From positions 26,997 to 90,996 of the forward strand of contig JAGRNJ010000003.1 of assembly GCA_020440825.1 (NCBI GenBank): 64,000 bases of DNA, given 5' to 3'. Both the position numbers and the translations under genes were made by a program. The DNA comes from Leptospiraceae bacterium (GTDB lineage: Bacteria; Spirochaetota; Leptospiria; Turneriellales; Turneriellaceae). This document shows, one piece after another, positions 1-8,479 of this stretch. Position 1 is the stretch's first letter. Every line of letters starts with the position of its first letter. The notes beneath the pieces were generated by a model. It was not told the DNA's origin. It was given only the letters and a program-made list of their open reading frames with translations, and made no database searches.

Positions 1-60
1 CTCACTGGTTGCCGGTTGTGATAATCGCATTGCCTGCCAGTTTGATAAGTGTTGCCGCTG

Positions 61-1005
61 TCAGGTTTTATCGAAGACGACAAATTCATCAGCTGAAGGT
101 AAATCTGGACGGCGGGGTCTCAAGGCAATAATTTCACCCTCTAATTTGTATAAACTGCGCTTACCATAGAAATCGCTTTCAAATTCTTTTGGCCAGGCAT
201 CACTCTGCCCCTGCATAATGGTAAAAGCCAGGTCGATTTTTTCTCTCACTTCTCGCAGTAAGGACGGGTCACAACTTAAACTCTGGTCGGGCCCCGGCAT
301 TTGTCGGTCAAGAGTAAAATGTTTTTCTATAATCTGCGCTCCCAGCAATACGGCCCCAAAGGCTGCTTCACTACCCAGAGTGTGATCAGAAAAACCAAAT
401 ACGGGGCAAATCTCTTTACCGATTCTGGCCATCCGCCCCAGATTTATTTTGTCAAGCTCAGTAGGATACAACGAGACGCAGTGTAAAAACGCCGCCTGCT
501 CGACAGAATGTTTAATGAGAAAATCCCGGGTAGATACAATTTCATGCCACTTGGCTGCGCCTGTTGAGATTATTAAAGGCAAACCGGTCTCGACCAGCGC
601 ACCCAATAACTGTAAATTTCGCAAATCGCCCGAAGCAAGCTTGAACGCCGGAACTCCCATCTGCTGCAGATGACGAACCCAATCGAGAGAAAGGGGGGTT
701 GAAAAAAACTGAATGCCCTCATTTGCTGCAACCCGGGAAAGCTGCTGGGTTATTTCGAGAGAGAGCTCCAATTCTTTAAATATATCATACAGAACTTTTA
801 CATCGGGATCATGCGGATGGATGAATTTTTCAGTGGTGTAAGACTGCAGTTTCACTGCATCGGCGCCGCAGGCAGCTGCAGTTGCGATCATTTTTTTACC
901 AATCTCGATATCAGAATTGTGGTTTAGACCGAGTTCTGCAATGAGAAAAGGTTTGTGCCGGGCCGATATCTTGGCCGGCCCAAAATTCATTTCAGATTGA
1001 AACAT
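61..1005 (-). CDS. NeuB-family sialic/nonulosonic acid synthase, short C-terminus
   Basis: The 314-residue protein matches the NeuB family, which condenses phosphoenolpyruvate with an N-acyl hexosamine to form sialic, legionaminic or pseudaminic acids. Visible family signatures are FLIAELGLNHN near residue 20, an aldolase-type barrel with KLQSY, FFSTP and KLASGD, and FGFSDHT and IEKHFTLDR further on. The C-terminal SAF (antifreeze-like) part begins at GKRSLYKL but stops about 20-30 residues short of the usual length. The downstream -1 frame is open to a TGA at 2-4 (see findings). The start is 1 bp after the stop of the upstream M23 gene, so the two are probably co-transcribed. No other nonulosonate gene is nearby, so the exact sugar is unknown. 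Confidence 0.85.
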   Translation of the reverse strand: MFQSEMNFGPAKISARHKPFLIAELGLNHNSDIEIGKKMIATAAACGADAVKLQSYTTEKFIHPHDPDVKVLYDIFKELELSLEITQQLSRVAANEGIQFFSTPLSLDWVRHLQQMGVPAFKLASGDLRNLQLLGALVETGLPLIISTGAAKWHEIVSTRDFLIKHSVEQAAFLHCVSLYPTELDKINLGRMARIGKEICPVFGFSDHTLGSEAAFGAVLLGAQIIEKHFTLDRQMPGPDQSLSCDPSLLREVREKIDLAFTIMQGQSDAWPKEFESDFYGKRSLYKLEGEIIALRPRRPDLPSADEFVVFDKT

Positions 1006-1006
1006 T

Positions 1007-2053
1007 TTATTTTCTGCGATAACGAAGGCCGCGCAGAACTTTAGCCGGGTTTAATGGTTTCCCGTTTTTGGTGATTTCGAAATGCAGGTGAGCACCAAAT
1101 GAATAGCCTGTATTGCCAGAACGCCCGATAACTGCACCTCGAGAGACAAATTTTCCTTTTGAAGTGTACAGCTTGCTCATATGGGCATACAATGTCTTGT
1201 ACTCGCCATCATGCTTGATGACAATCGCATTTCCATAGCCGCCCAGCCAGCCGGCAAAGATAACTTCCCCACCCCGGGCTGCGCGCACTGCTACATATTG
1301 TGCTTTTAGGTCCACACCTTTATGAAATGCATTGCGCGGCCAGGTGCGGTGGCCATATGGACTCGTGATAAGCCGGCTCTGTACAGGTACAATCCAGTAA
1401 CTGCGGATAATATTTTTGGGCTTTGCTCCCGGTAGAAAAATTTCTTCTCCCTTGCCCAGAATATCCGGGTTTACATCAGGATTTTCAGATAAAAACTTTT
1501 CGAGACTGACATTATGCTTTTGCAGTATTTTGGCGAGTCTCTCACCATTGCGAACAGAATAGAAAAAGCCGTTTTTAGTGGGGATGTACAACACAGTTCC
1601 GGGGTATACTTCGTCAATAATGCGAATTCCACTGCTGCCGGCAATTGCTTCCTGGCTTATATTGTAGCGTTTGGCAACCTGCGCTAACGTTTCGCCTCGT
1701 TTCAGTTTGTATTTGATCTTGCCCGGTTCTTGCCATTCTTCCTGAGCCGTTTTCGCTTCTTCTTTCGGAATTTTGGGGGCCTCTGGGTCTGCTCCTAAAA
1801 GCTGGTCTTTGAATGCTTCATCGGCTTCGCTTGCCGCATGAGGATTCATCATCACCAGACCAATCCCTCCGACCCCGGGCTCGCCTTTTGTGTTTTCAGA
1901 AATTTCTATGAGAGTAGATTGAGATGAAGACGGAATTTTTTCAAATGCAACAAATAAAAACGGTAACGTGAATAACAGAGCCGGCCCAAAACGTAAAACG
2001 AACGGGCTTGAAAAAAAATCAGAAAGTAGATTCTTATACCGGATAACGTTCAT
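1007..2053 (-). CDS. Membrane-anchored double-LysM M23 peptidase (MepM-like)
   Basis: This is a predicted periplasmic cell-wall endopeptidase of 348 residues. An N-terminal hydrophobic anchor spans about 17-37, followed by a linker rich in E, K and P. LysM repeats lie at about 112-158 and 163-208, and an M23 (LytM) domain at about 235-335. The Zn ligands and catalytic residues expected for M23 are present: H244 and D248 in HKGVD, H291 in YAHM and H324 in HLHFE, so it should be active. It lies 53 bp downstream of a bactofilin gene and 1 bp upstream of the NeuB-like gene. Pairing of bactofilin with an M23 peptidase is a known cell-shape arrangement, which suggests localized peptidoglycan trimming. 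Confidence 0.93.
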   Translation of the reverse strand: MNVIRYKNLLSDFFSSPFVLRFGPALLFTLPFLFVAFEKIPSSSQSTLIEISENTKGEPGVGGIGLVMMNPHAASEADEAFKDQLLGADPEAPKIPKEEAKTAQEEWQEPGKIKYKLKRGETLAQVAKRYNISQEAIAGSSGIRIIDEVYPGTVLYIPTKNGFFYSVRNGERLAKILQKHNVSLEKFLSENPDVNPDILGKGEEIFLPGAKPKNIIRSYWIVPVQSRLITSPYGHRTWPRNAFHKGVDLKAQYVAVRAARGGEVIFAGWLGGYGNAIVIKHDGEYKTLYAHMSKLYTSKGKFVSRGAVIGRSGNTGYSFGAHLHFEITKNGKPLNPAKVLRGLRYRRK

Positions 2054-2106
2054 AAGCCTATCAAGTTATCTTTCGACAACCTTAGAGTATTTTTGCAGAA
2101 AAAAAA

Positions 2107-2517
2107 TTATCCGGGAATACCTTTTCTATCAAGCTCTTTGGCTAGACCAAAGGCTTCTTCGACAATTTTTTTAGGATCTTTTTTCTGGCCGCCGGTTATG
2201 TTGACATTGCCCTTCAAGACCACACCTTTCGAAAGATTCAATACCGGAGTTGTGATATCGCCCAGCATTCTGCCAGATTCACTGAGTCGAACTTCTTCTT
2301 TCGCCTCGATATCACCGATCAAGGTGCCAGAGAGATGAACTTCTTTGGCATTGATATTGGTTTTTACTTTACCAGTTTCACCAACGACCAGAGCCTCTTC
2401 TGTTCGAATGTCCCCTTCAAATTTGCCATCGACACGCAAACTGCCCGCAATATAGAATTTTCCTTCAAAAATTGAACCTTCACCTATCACTGAATTTGCA
2501 TTTTCATATCTGGCCAT
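2107..2517 (-). CDS. Bactofilin (polymer-forming cytoskeletal protein)
   Basis: The 136-residue protein fits the bactofilin (DUF583) fold. It shows short repeated beta-helix turns with alternating G, V and I, for example GSIFEGKFYIAGSLRVDGKF and the later LSGTLIGDIEAKEEV. A short polar N-terminus and a K-rich tail flank the core, as in other bactofilins, and no signal peptide is present. A GAGGAG ribosome-binding site precedes the ATG. Bactofilins form nucleotide-free filaments that position cell-wall enzymes and influence cell curvature, including in Leptospira. The gene leads an operon with the M23 peptidase, its likely partner. The 205-bp divergent region upstream should hold its promoter. 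Confidence 0.93.
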   Translation of the reverse strand: MARYENANSVIGEGSIFEGKFYIAGSLRVDGKFEGDIRTEEALVVGETGKVKTNINAKEVHLSGTLIGDIEAKEEVRLSESGRMLGDITTPVLNLSKGVVLKGNVNITGGQKKDPKKIVEEAFGLAKELDRKGIPG

Positions 2518-2662
2518 ATTACTCCTCGTTTCGCCAGACTAGTGGTTGCCATTGGCACGGCAAGTCTTTTCAGAATACAGAAAGGCTGTAAATCTGAGAG
2601 CTGGTTTTAATATGCTTGGGTTAATTTTCAAGTTTCTACGAACAGCTTAATAGTTTAATCTC

Positions 2663-2690
2663 TTTACAAGTGAACAAATAGCTGTAAACT
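2663..2690 (+). promoter_or_regulatory. Possible sigma-70-type promoter for the LysM-FecR operon
   Basis: A TTTACA hexamer (2663-2668) is followed after 16 bp by TAAACT (2685-2690), 32 bp before the ATG at 2723. Both hexamers are only partial matches to the consensus, so this is a candidate based on position and spacing. Confidence 0.3.
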
Positions 2691-2722
2691 GCCATTATCG
2701 ATTCTTTTATCCCGAGGTTCAA

Positions 2723-3499
2723 ATGAAACTGACATCTATACTCATACTGACTTTTTTACTGGCAAATACTGCTGTGTCTTCCGCAGAGTCTGAAACTTCC
2801 GTTCAGGAAATAACTGTTGAAAAGGGCGAGACACTTTCAAAGATTTCTAAAAAATATCTGGATGACCCCAGCCGCTGGAAAGATCTGTTGAAATACAACA
2901 AAATTTCAAATCCGAATTTAATCTACCCCGGGCAGAAACTGAAGGTCCCAGGTTTTCTGCAGAAAAAAGCATTAGCATCCGTAATTTTAAAACTGGGACC
3001 ATCGAAATACCTAACCGAAAGCGAGAAAACCTGGAAAGAAACTTTTGTCTCACTAAAACTGTTCCGCAAAGACCAGGTGAGAACAGAAGCAAAAGGCCGC
3101 CTGCAGCTGCAGCTCAATTCACAGAGTGTTTTGAAGATAGAACCAGATTCTCTGGTTGTCATTGATGATGGCAACGCCAGCAATGCCTCTACTGCACTCA
3201 ACCTTCGCCAGGGGGCTGTAATGGCAATCATTCGTAACGGCGGCCAGCCTTCCAATTTTCGTATTCGAACCCCGGCAACGGTGATGGCGGTACGTGGCAC
3301 ACAGTTTTTTGCTTCAACCGACGCAGCAGAATCTCTTATGGGGGTTCATGAAGGTAAGGTCAATGTTTCTGCGCAAGGCAAAGATGTTCTGGTCCCGGAA
3401 GGTTATGGCACCAGGGTTGAAACGGGGAAAGCTCCTGAAGAACCATTCAAACTGATCGATGCCCCGATTATACTGGAACCTTCAGCTTCGAATGAATAA
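2723..3499 (+). CDS. Secreted LysM plus FecR-domain protein
   Basis: This 258-residue protein begins with a signal peptide (MKLTSILILTFLLANTAVSS). A LysM peptidoglycan-binding repeat follows at about 28-75 (VEKGETLSKISKKYL to LIYPGQKLKVPG). A FecR-like beta-rich domain lies at about 115-230, with the typical LRQGAVMAIIR and TPATVMAVRGTQF motifs. In classical FecR, this domain is a periplasmic sensor segment. Here there is no transmembrane anchor or sigma factor, so the protein is probably a soluble periplasmic factor held to the wall by LysM. It heads a three-gene plus-strand operon, overlapping the next gene by 8 bp and leading to a histidine-kinase-like protein. A role in envelope sensing is inference. 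Confidence 0.85.
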   Translation: MKLTSILILTFLLANTAVSSAESETSVQEITVEKGETLSKISKKYLDDPSRWKDLLKYNKISNPNLIYPGQKLKVPGFLQKKALASVILKLGPSKYLTESEKTWKETFVSLKLFRKDQVRTEAKGRLQLQLNSQSVLKIEPDSLVVIDDGNASNASTALNLRQGAVMAIIRNGGQPSNFRIRTPATVMAVRGTQFFASTDAAESLMGVHEGKVNVSAQGKDVLVPEGYGTRVETGKAPEEPFKLIDAPIILEPSASNE

Positions 3500-4442
3500 A
3501 TTCAGAAATTTAATCTCCTGTTCATTTAGTCGAAGAGTACTGAAAAAAAATGTCCTCATTTTTTTATTTCTTGGCACTTCGCAGATAATCCCGCAGAATG
3601 CATATGTTGAAATCACCTTTCAAGCAGCAAATGATGCCAGTTTAACAGAAATTGAATGGCGAAATGAACCTGTAATCGACGAAGGTACCACAGGAAGGCT
3701 ACAGGCAGTCACAGGCAGTCCGGTAAAGATAGAGCCTGTACCGTCGGAACCTTATTTTCGCATGCGGTCTTATGATAAATATAATATACCCGGTCTCTGG
3801 AGCAAGGTCTACAAAACAGAGTTGTTTGTCGTCTCGCCACAGAAACCGAAACCAGTATTTCGAGAGCCAGAGACACCGCTTGTCTCGGTAGTTGATTCAA
3901 CCCAGCAGGAAAAATGGTACCTGCGGGGCAATGTATTTAAGGTCGAGTTTCCGCCCCAGCTGGCAGATTCAGTGTATTATAAATTGAACAATTCTGCTAT
4001 CACAAAATATACTCAACCCCTGGTGTTTGAAAAACCCGGTGCCTATACTCTTGAGATGAAGGCAGTGCCTGGTGCTTCAGCCTGGGATTCTGAACAGGTT
4101 CTGTGGCAGAAAAAATTTGAATTCAATGTCGACTTGAAACCTCCGCATATAGAAATTTTTATCTTCCCGCCGTTTACCTGGCAAAAACGTAAACTCTTTC
4201 TCGAAAGCGGTACGAGAATTGAATTTCGAGTTGATGACAATGACGCAGGTCTAGAATCGGTGTTTGGCCGAATTCTGTGCGATGAAAATCAGAGCGAACC
4301 AGAGTATTCCCAATGGCCATTGCAATATGACCTGCCTCGAAATTTTGAATGTGAAAATGCTAAACTGGAATACTTTTCTCAAGATAAAGCAGGAAACAAA
4401 TCCAGAGCTTACTCTTTGCCAGTTGCCATTCATACCCGTTAA
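3492..4442 (+). CDS. Unknown envelope protein with N-terminal signal anchor, beta-rich
   Basis: I do not recognise a named family. The start at 3492 overlaps the end of the upstream LysM-FecR gene by 8 bp. The longer ATG at 3459 would overlap by 41 bp and is less likely. Residues about 15-35 (KKNVLIFLFLGTSQIIPQ) form a signal peptide or anchor after a basic N-terminus. The remaining 280 residues are rich in aromatic and beta-forming residues, with repeated patterns such as PYFRMRSYDKYNIPGLWSKV and FRVDDNDAGLESV, suggesting tandem Ig-like or fibronectin-like modules. It is probably periplasmic. It ends 6 bp before the kinase-like gene, so co-expression is likely. A 10-bp tandem duplication lies inside it at 3702-3721. 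Confidence 0.7.
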   Translation: MNKFRNLISCSFSRRVLKKNVLIFLFLGTSQIIPQNAYVEITFQAANDASLTEIEWRNEPVIDEGTTGRLQAVTGSPVKIEPVPSEPYFRMRSYDKYNIPGLWSKVYKTELFVVSPQKPKPVFREPETPLVSVVDSTQQEKWYLRGNVFKVEFPPQLADSVYYKLNNSAITKYTQPLVFEKPGAYTLEMKAVPGASAWDSEQVLWQKKFEFNVDLKPPHIEIFIFPPFTWQKRKLFLESGTRIEFRVDDNDAGLESVFGRILCDENQSEPEYSQWPLQYDLPRNFECENAKLEYFSQDKAGNKSRAYSLPVAIHTR

Positions 4443-4448
4443 TTCCTG

Positions 4449-6443
4449 ATGCGGAAAATTATTTATTACATTTTGCGGATTCCCTTACGCTGGAAATTTT
4501 TTATTCGTCTTACAGCAATTGTTTTTGTACCGCTCATTATCTCAAATTATTTCTTCTTGCAGAGACAAAAAAAAGAAGCAGAATACTCTGCCTATGAGAA
4601 ACAGTTATTAAAGCTCAAATTATTTGGTACAGAAGTAGAAAAAATATTCAATGCCGAGTCAAAACTTAAACCGGTCATATATCCCGAAATTGCAAACCTG
4701 CCCCTATCCACACAGCTGAAAAATCGTATACACCAGTATTCTGCATCACAAACCGAAGACAAAACAGATTATTATCTCATCTTTCATGAACGGGAATCTT
4801 TGAATCTTGCGAAAGTTACCATTGGGCAGTCAATCGAGTATACGACAATACCCGCTGAAGATCTCGAAAACCTTGTCTTAAACTCAACAAACATCAGTGC
4901 AGATGAAACTCTTTTGCTGTACACAAGTGATGGGGAACCTGTTTTTTCAAATATCCTCGAGGTAAACTTTAAGGTCCCTCTTTTGTGGCAGAAAACTATT
5001 CTCAATTCTGAACAGAGAATATCGCCTTTCGATTCTGTAAAACGTATCAGACTGCAAGAAAAAGAACTTTTAATCGTACAGTCACGACTAAGCGCGCTGG
5101 GGTTTATTGCAGTTCTGGCAACACCCGCTGAGATTGTCTTTGCCGGAATTCAAGAACAGATACAAGAACAGTTGGTGCTTTCTGCTACAATCCTGCTACT
5201 GGTACTTTTGATGGCATTTCTGTTATCCCGAAATGAACTGCAGTTTTTTCAGGCCTTAAAAGAGACAACCCAGGCTTTACAAAAGGCAGACTTCTCAAAA
5301 AGATTAAAGAACACATTTTTAGACGAAAGAAGAGAAATATCGCGCAGTATCAATCAATTGCGTACCCGCCTGCAAAAAAATCATGCAGTAAACCTTGATG
5401 AGCTGCTGCAGAGTCGAACTCGCATCAATCTGATTCTCGATCTTATTGAAGAAGCAGTGATCATCTTTGATAAAAAGTATAATGTATCTGATTCTAATGC
5501 CAGATTCAAAACGCTGATCACGACAGCATTTCAACGTGAAAATTTCAGTTCAAACATAGAAGCTTTTTTCAAAAAAATGTTTCCCGAACAACCATGGAAC
5601 TCGACCGACAGTGTCGATTTCTGCTGGATTCACCAGCCGAATTCGCGTAAAGAAGTAAAGTTCTACAGAGTCTCTGCCCGCAAAGTGACTTTTTCAAATG
5701 CTCTTGGCGATTACACTATGATGATTTTTTCTGATATCACAACGAGTGTGATGTCTGAAAAAAACCTGACAAGAGCCTCACGCATTACCGTCGAATCTAA
5801 TCGACAGAAATCTGATTTTCTCAAAAGACTGGAAAACGATATCTATCCGCCTGTTGGTAAAATAAAGAACCAGATCGAAGAAATACTAACAGCAGCAAAC
5901 CACGAACAAATTCTAAAGACTGCTCATGAGATTCACGCCTCGACAGAATTGCTGCAATTCATGTTGAGAGATATTTTAGAGCTGACTAATCTCGAAGCAG
6001 GCAAATTGCTCATTCAAAGACAACCTTTCTCATTTAGCGAAATGATTCACGAGCTTAACAATGCGGCTGTATCGATTATGACTGGCAGCCAAAGCAGACT
6101 TGAATTGACCTTAGATTCGAAAATCCCCGACTCTCTGATTGGCGATAAAGAAACGGTAATCAATGTGCTGCTCAAGGTTCTGCAGAACCTGTATTTTTTA
6201 ACCGATCGAGGTCGCTTGAAAATCGAGATTCAGCTTGTGAATATTTCTGCCAGTTTTTGTGAAATTCTTTTCCAGATTCAAACGGTAGACCCGGTAAGAG
6301 AAGAAAGTCTCAAAAAACTCAATAACCAGTTCAATATGTCATTAACCGCAATTGAACAAATTATCGATCTCATGGGTGCTTCAATGGAAAAATCTAAAAG
6401 CGGTATAGTCTCGCTTAAAATCAAATTTACGCTGATTGGTTAA
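4449..6443 (+). CDS. Histidine-kinase-like membrane protein lacking catalytic motifs (pseudokinase)
   Basis: The 664-residue protein has sensor-kinase architecture. TM1 lies at about 18-36, an extracytoplasmic domain at 37-240, TM2 at about 241-262 and a HAMP-like linker after it. A PAS-like region lies at about 325-425, and a dimerization/phosphoacceptor-like helix pair begins at K454. Where the phosphoacceptor His should be (family pattern S-H-E-L-R-T-P-L), the sequence reads E-N-D-I-Y-P-P-V, putting Asn463 in that position. The ATPase-like region keeps a weak N-box echo (KVLQNLYFLTDRG) but has no recognizable DxGxG or GxGLG boxes. It is therefore probably catalytically dead and works as a conformational transducer. 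It is third in the LysM-FecR operon and overlaps the convergent EAL gene by 17 bp. Confidence 0.8.
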   Translation: MRKIIYYILRIPLRWKFFIRLTAIVFVPLIISNYFFLQRQKKEAEYSAYEKQLLKLKLFGTEVEKIFNAESKLKPVIYPEIANLPLSTQLKNRIHQYSASQTEDKTDYYLIFHERESLNLAKVTIGQSIEYTTIPAEDLENLVLNSTNISADETLLLYTSDGEPVFSNILEVNFKVPLLWQKTILNSEQRISPFDSVKRIRLQEKELLIVQSRLSALGFIAVLATPAEIVFAGIQEQIQEQLVLSATILLLVLLMAFLLSRNELQFFQALKETTQALQKADFSKRLKNTFLDERREISRSINQLRTRLQKNHAVNLDELLQSRTRINLILDLIEEAVIIFDKKYNVSDSNARFKTLITTAFQRENFSSNIEAFFKKMFPEQPWNSTDSVDFCWIHQPNSRKEVKFYRVSARKVTFSNALGDYTMMIFSDITTSVMSEKNLTRASRITVESNRQKSDFLKRLENDIYPPVGKIKNQIEEILTAANHEQILKTAHEIHASTELLQFMLRDILELTNLEAGKLLIQRQPFSFSEMIHELNNAAVSIMTGSQSRLELTLDSKIPDSLIGDKETVINVLLKVLQNLYFLTDRGRLKIEIQLVNISASFCEILFQIQTVDPVREESLKKLNNQFNMSLTAIEQIIDLMGASMEKSKSGIVSLKIKFTLIG

Positions 6444-7719
6444 GTTCTTCTTGATTTTCTTCGGCCAGACTTTTAAGTCTGAAAAAGTCTGAATACACCG
6501 ATATATCCGCCGGTGATGACAGGCAAAACCCTTGCAGCAACTGGGTTCCACTGCGTTGTGCGATCGCCAGGTCGTCTGATGTTTCTACCCCGTTTACAAT
6601 TGTATGAATACCAAGTACTTGTACTTCGTGAATCATCTTGTTTAATATCTCTATACCTTTCGTACTTTTGCGAACCCGGCGAATCACAGAACGACTGAAC
6701 TTTACAAATTCTGGTTGAACAAGTTTTATTTTCTGAAGTGAAACTATACTGGGCGAGTATCCATCCAACCCAAATCGAATTCCCGATGCTCGTAGTTTAT
6801 CAAACTCACTGGCGATTTTTTCTCTGCTCAAAACAGCTTTATAATCATAGAGCTCAAAGCGAATAATATTTATATCAACTTTGAATTTCTCAAAGATCGA
6901 CAGTATTTTCAGCTGAAATTCATGGTCTAAGAGCACAACAGCAGGAATATTGAGAATGAAAAATAAATTTTCAATATGCAAAGCATTATACTGTTGCAGT
7001 TTTTTCAATAAAGAAGTTATCAGTTTTTCTGTGAATTCTGACATATACCCTTCTTTTTGAATAGAAGGAATATAATGGTGAGGCAATTCTTTGTTCCCGT
7101 TGATTCTTACCCTGCGTGAGAGTATTTCACCGGCACACATTTTCAAATCCATAGAAGAGAAAATCGGTTGAAAATAAATTCGAAAATCTGATTCAAGAAG
7201 CTGTCTTGCATCTTCTCTGGAATATGTTGTAACAGGTCTTCCAGGGTTTACACTTTCGCGATTGTGCCTTGAATTTCGATAGCGGCGAAAATAAGTTCTC
7301 ACCTGCCTTATTTTTCTGGCAGATATATCAGAATCTTTCAGAGAATGTATGTAATCAATCCAGGCCCACAGGTTTTCAAAGTAAACTGAAGCCTTGGTAT
7401 TCTTACCTTCGAAAGAGAGCATTGCATCGAGTTCATTTACATAGAAAGCTGAAAGTGCTTTCTTCTGTTCTGCTACTGAAATCTGATACATTCGCTGCCG
7501 GGTATCCAGTTTACAGAGCTCACGAATCGACTGTCTTAAAATGAATGGAATGTTTGTACCGATTCCATAAATTATGAGATCAGGCTTGATCAACAATGCC
7601 ATTTCTGTGTTGAAAATGTCTAGCGGAATACTGACAATCTCAACATTCAAGCCAGAAAAACCATCTTTACAGATGCGCAGCACAGATCGGTTTGCATAAG
7701 CAATCAGTACCTTTCTCAT
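6427..7719 (-). CDS. Degenerate EAL-domain protein with receiver-like N-terminus
   Basis: This 430-residue protein has an N-terminal stretch that begins like a receiver domain (MRKVLIAYANRSVLRICKDG, then IKPDLIIYGIG). It lacks a clear phosphoacceptor Asp. An EAL domain occupies about 172-410. ExLxR is kept (E198 to R202), as are the metal-site equivalents N257 and E289, K340, and the QGF near 396. The DDFG motif reads LDGY (D319, G320) and the EGVE glutamate is Asn376 (NGVE). Loss of these residues argues against c-di-GMP hydrolysis and for a binding or effector role. The 3' end overlaps the convergent pseudokinase gene by 17 bp. It lies 94 bp downstream of the response-regulator gene. Confidence 0.82.
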   Translation of the reverse strand: MRKVLIAYANRSVLRICKDGFSGLNVEIVSIPLDIFNTEMALLIKPDLIIYGIGTNIPFILRQSIRELCKLDTRQRMYQISVAEQKKALSAFYVNELDAMLSFEGKNTKASVYFENLWAWIDYIHSLKDSDISARKIRQVRTYFRRYRNSRHNRESVNPGRPVTTYSREDARQLLESDFRIYFQPIFSSMDLKMCAGEILSRRVRINGNKELPHHYIPSIQKEGYMSEFTEKLITSLLKKLQQYNALHIENLFFILNIPAVVLLDHEFQLKILSIFEKFKVDINIIRFELYDYKAVLSREKIASEFDKLRASGIRFGLDGYSPSIVSLQKIKLVQPEFVKFSRSVIRRVRKSTKGIEILNKMIHEVQVLGIHTIVNGVETSDDLAIAQRSGTQLLQGFCLSSPADISVYSDFFRLKSLAEENQEELNQSA

Positions 7720-7813
7720 GCTGTTTCATAGCCGGTAATTTAGAAAATGTCAATCGCTCAAGATCGCATCATTTTCTCACAGACACCATTAGTTTTTCTA
7801 GTGGAATACGCTA

Positions 7814-8479
7814 TCAGTTATTTTGAGAACTCAAAACCCATTGCACGGCATTTTTTGTGAGTTCCCTTGCATTTTTAAGACCAAGTTTTTCTTTTATATT
7901 CTGACTGTGGGTTTCTATGGTGCTCACACTCAGCAGCAGCTTTTCTGCTATCTCTCTGGTCGAAAGCCCGCGACCAATCATTTCATATACCTGCAGTTCA
8001 CGAGAGGTTAACAGTGAAACCGTATCTTCAGCTTCATCGACACCCATCACAAATATTTTATTCAAGATCTGGGAAGCCAGTTCTTCTTTGAGATACAGTT
8101 TTCCGGCCAGTATGGTTTCAATTGCAGAAATTATTTTCTCACCGGCCTCATCTTTCATAAGATAACCCCGTGCCCCTGCTTTCAAGGCCCTTTCTGCATA
8201 AATATTTTCTTCATAGCGTGACATGACAAGCATCAGTGGCGGATTGCTTTCATTCTTGAGAGTTTTCACCAAATCAAGACCAGATTCATTCTTTTTGAGA
8301 GAGATATCAATGATAACAAGATGTATGTTTTTATCTCTGATCTGCTCAACGCTTGAATTGATCGTTTCAGCAGAGCCTGTAACCTCAAATCTTGGGTCTG
8401 CATTGATGATGCTTGCCAGACCTGCAATCACAACAGGATGATCGTCGACAATAAATACCTTTATTTTTTCAGTACTCAT
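7814..8479 (-). CDS. NarL/FixJ-family response regulator
   Basis: The 221-residue protein has a receiver domain at about 5-120. It shows the acidic pocket in FIVDDHP, the phosphoacceptor Asp in LVIIDISL and the conserved Lys in LMKDEAGE. A LuxR-type helix-turn-helix follows at about 150-215 (LTSRELQVYEMIGRGLSTRE and the IETHSQNIKEKLG recognition helix). It should bind DNA as a phosphorylated dimer and control transcription. It overlaps the upstream sensor-kinase gene by 4 bp, so the two form a cognate two-component pair. The targets are not visible from the window. Confidence 0.95.
   Translation of the reverse strand: MSTEKIKVFIVDDHPVVIAGLASIINADPRFEVTGSAETINSSVEQIRDKNIHLVIIDISLKKNESGLDLVKTLKNESNPPLMLVMSRYEENIYAERALKAGARGYLMKDEAGEKIISAIETILAGKLYLKEELASQILNKIFVMGVDEAEDTVSLLTSRELQVYEMIGRGLSTREIAEKLLLSVSTIETHSQNIKEKLGLKNARELTKNAVQWVLSSQNN

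Noticed and set aside
3702..3721. 10-bp direct tandem repeat ACAGGCAGTC
   Set aside because: A single duplication inside an open coding frame. It is too short to be an array or an attachment site.
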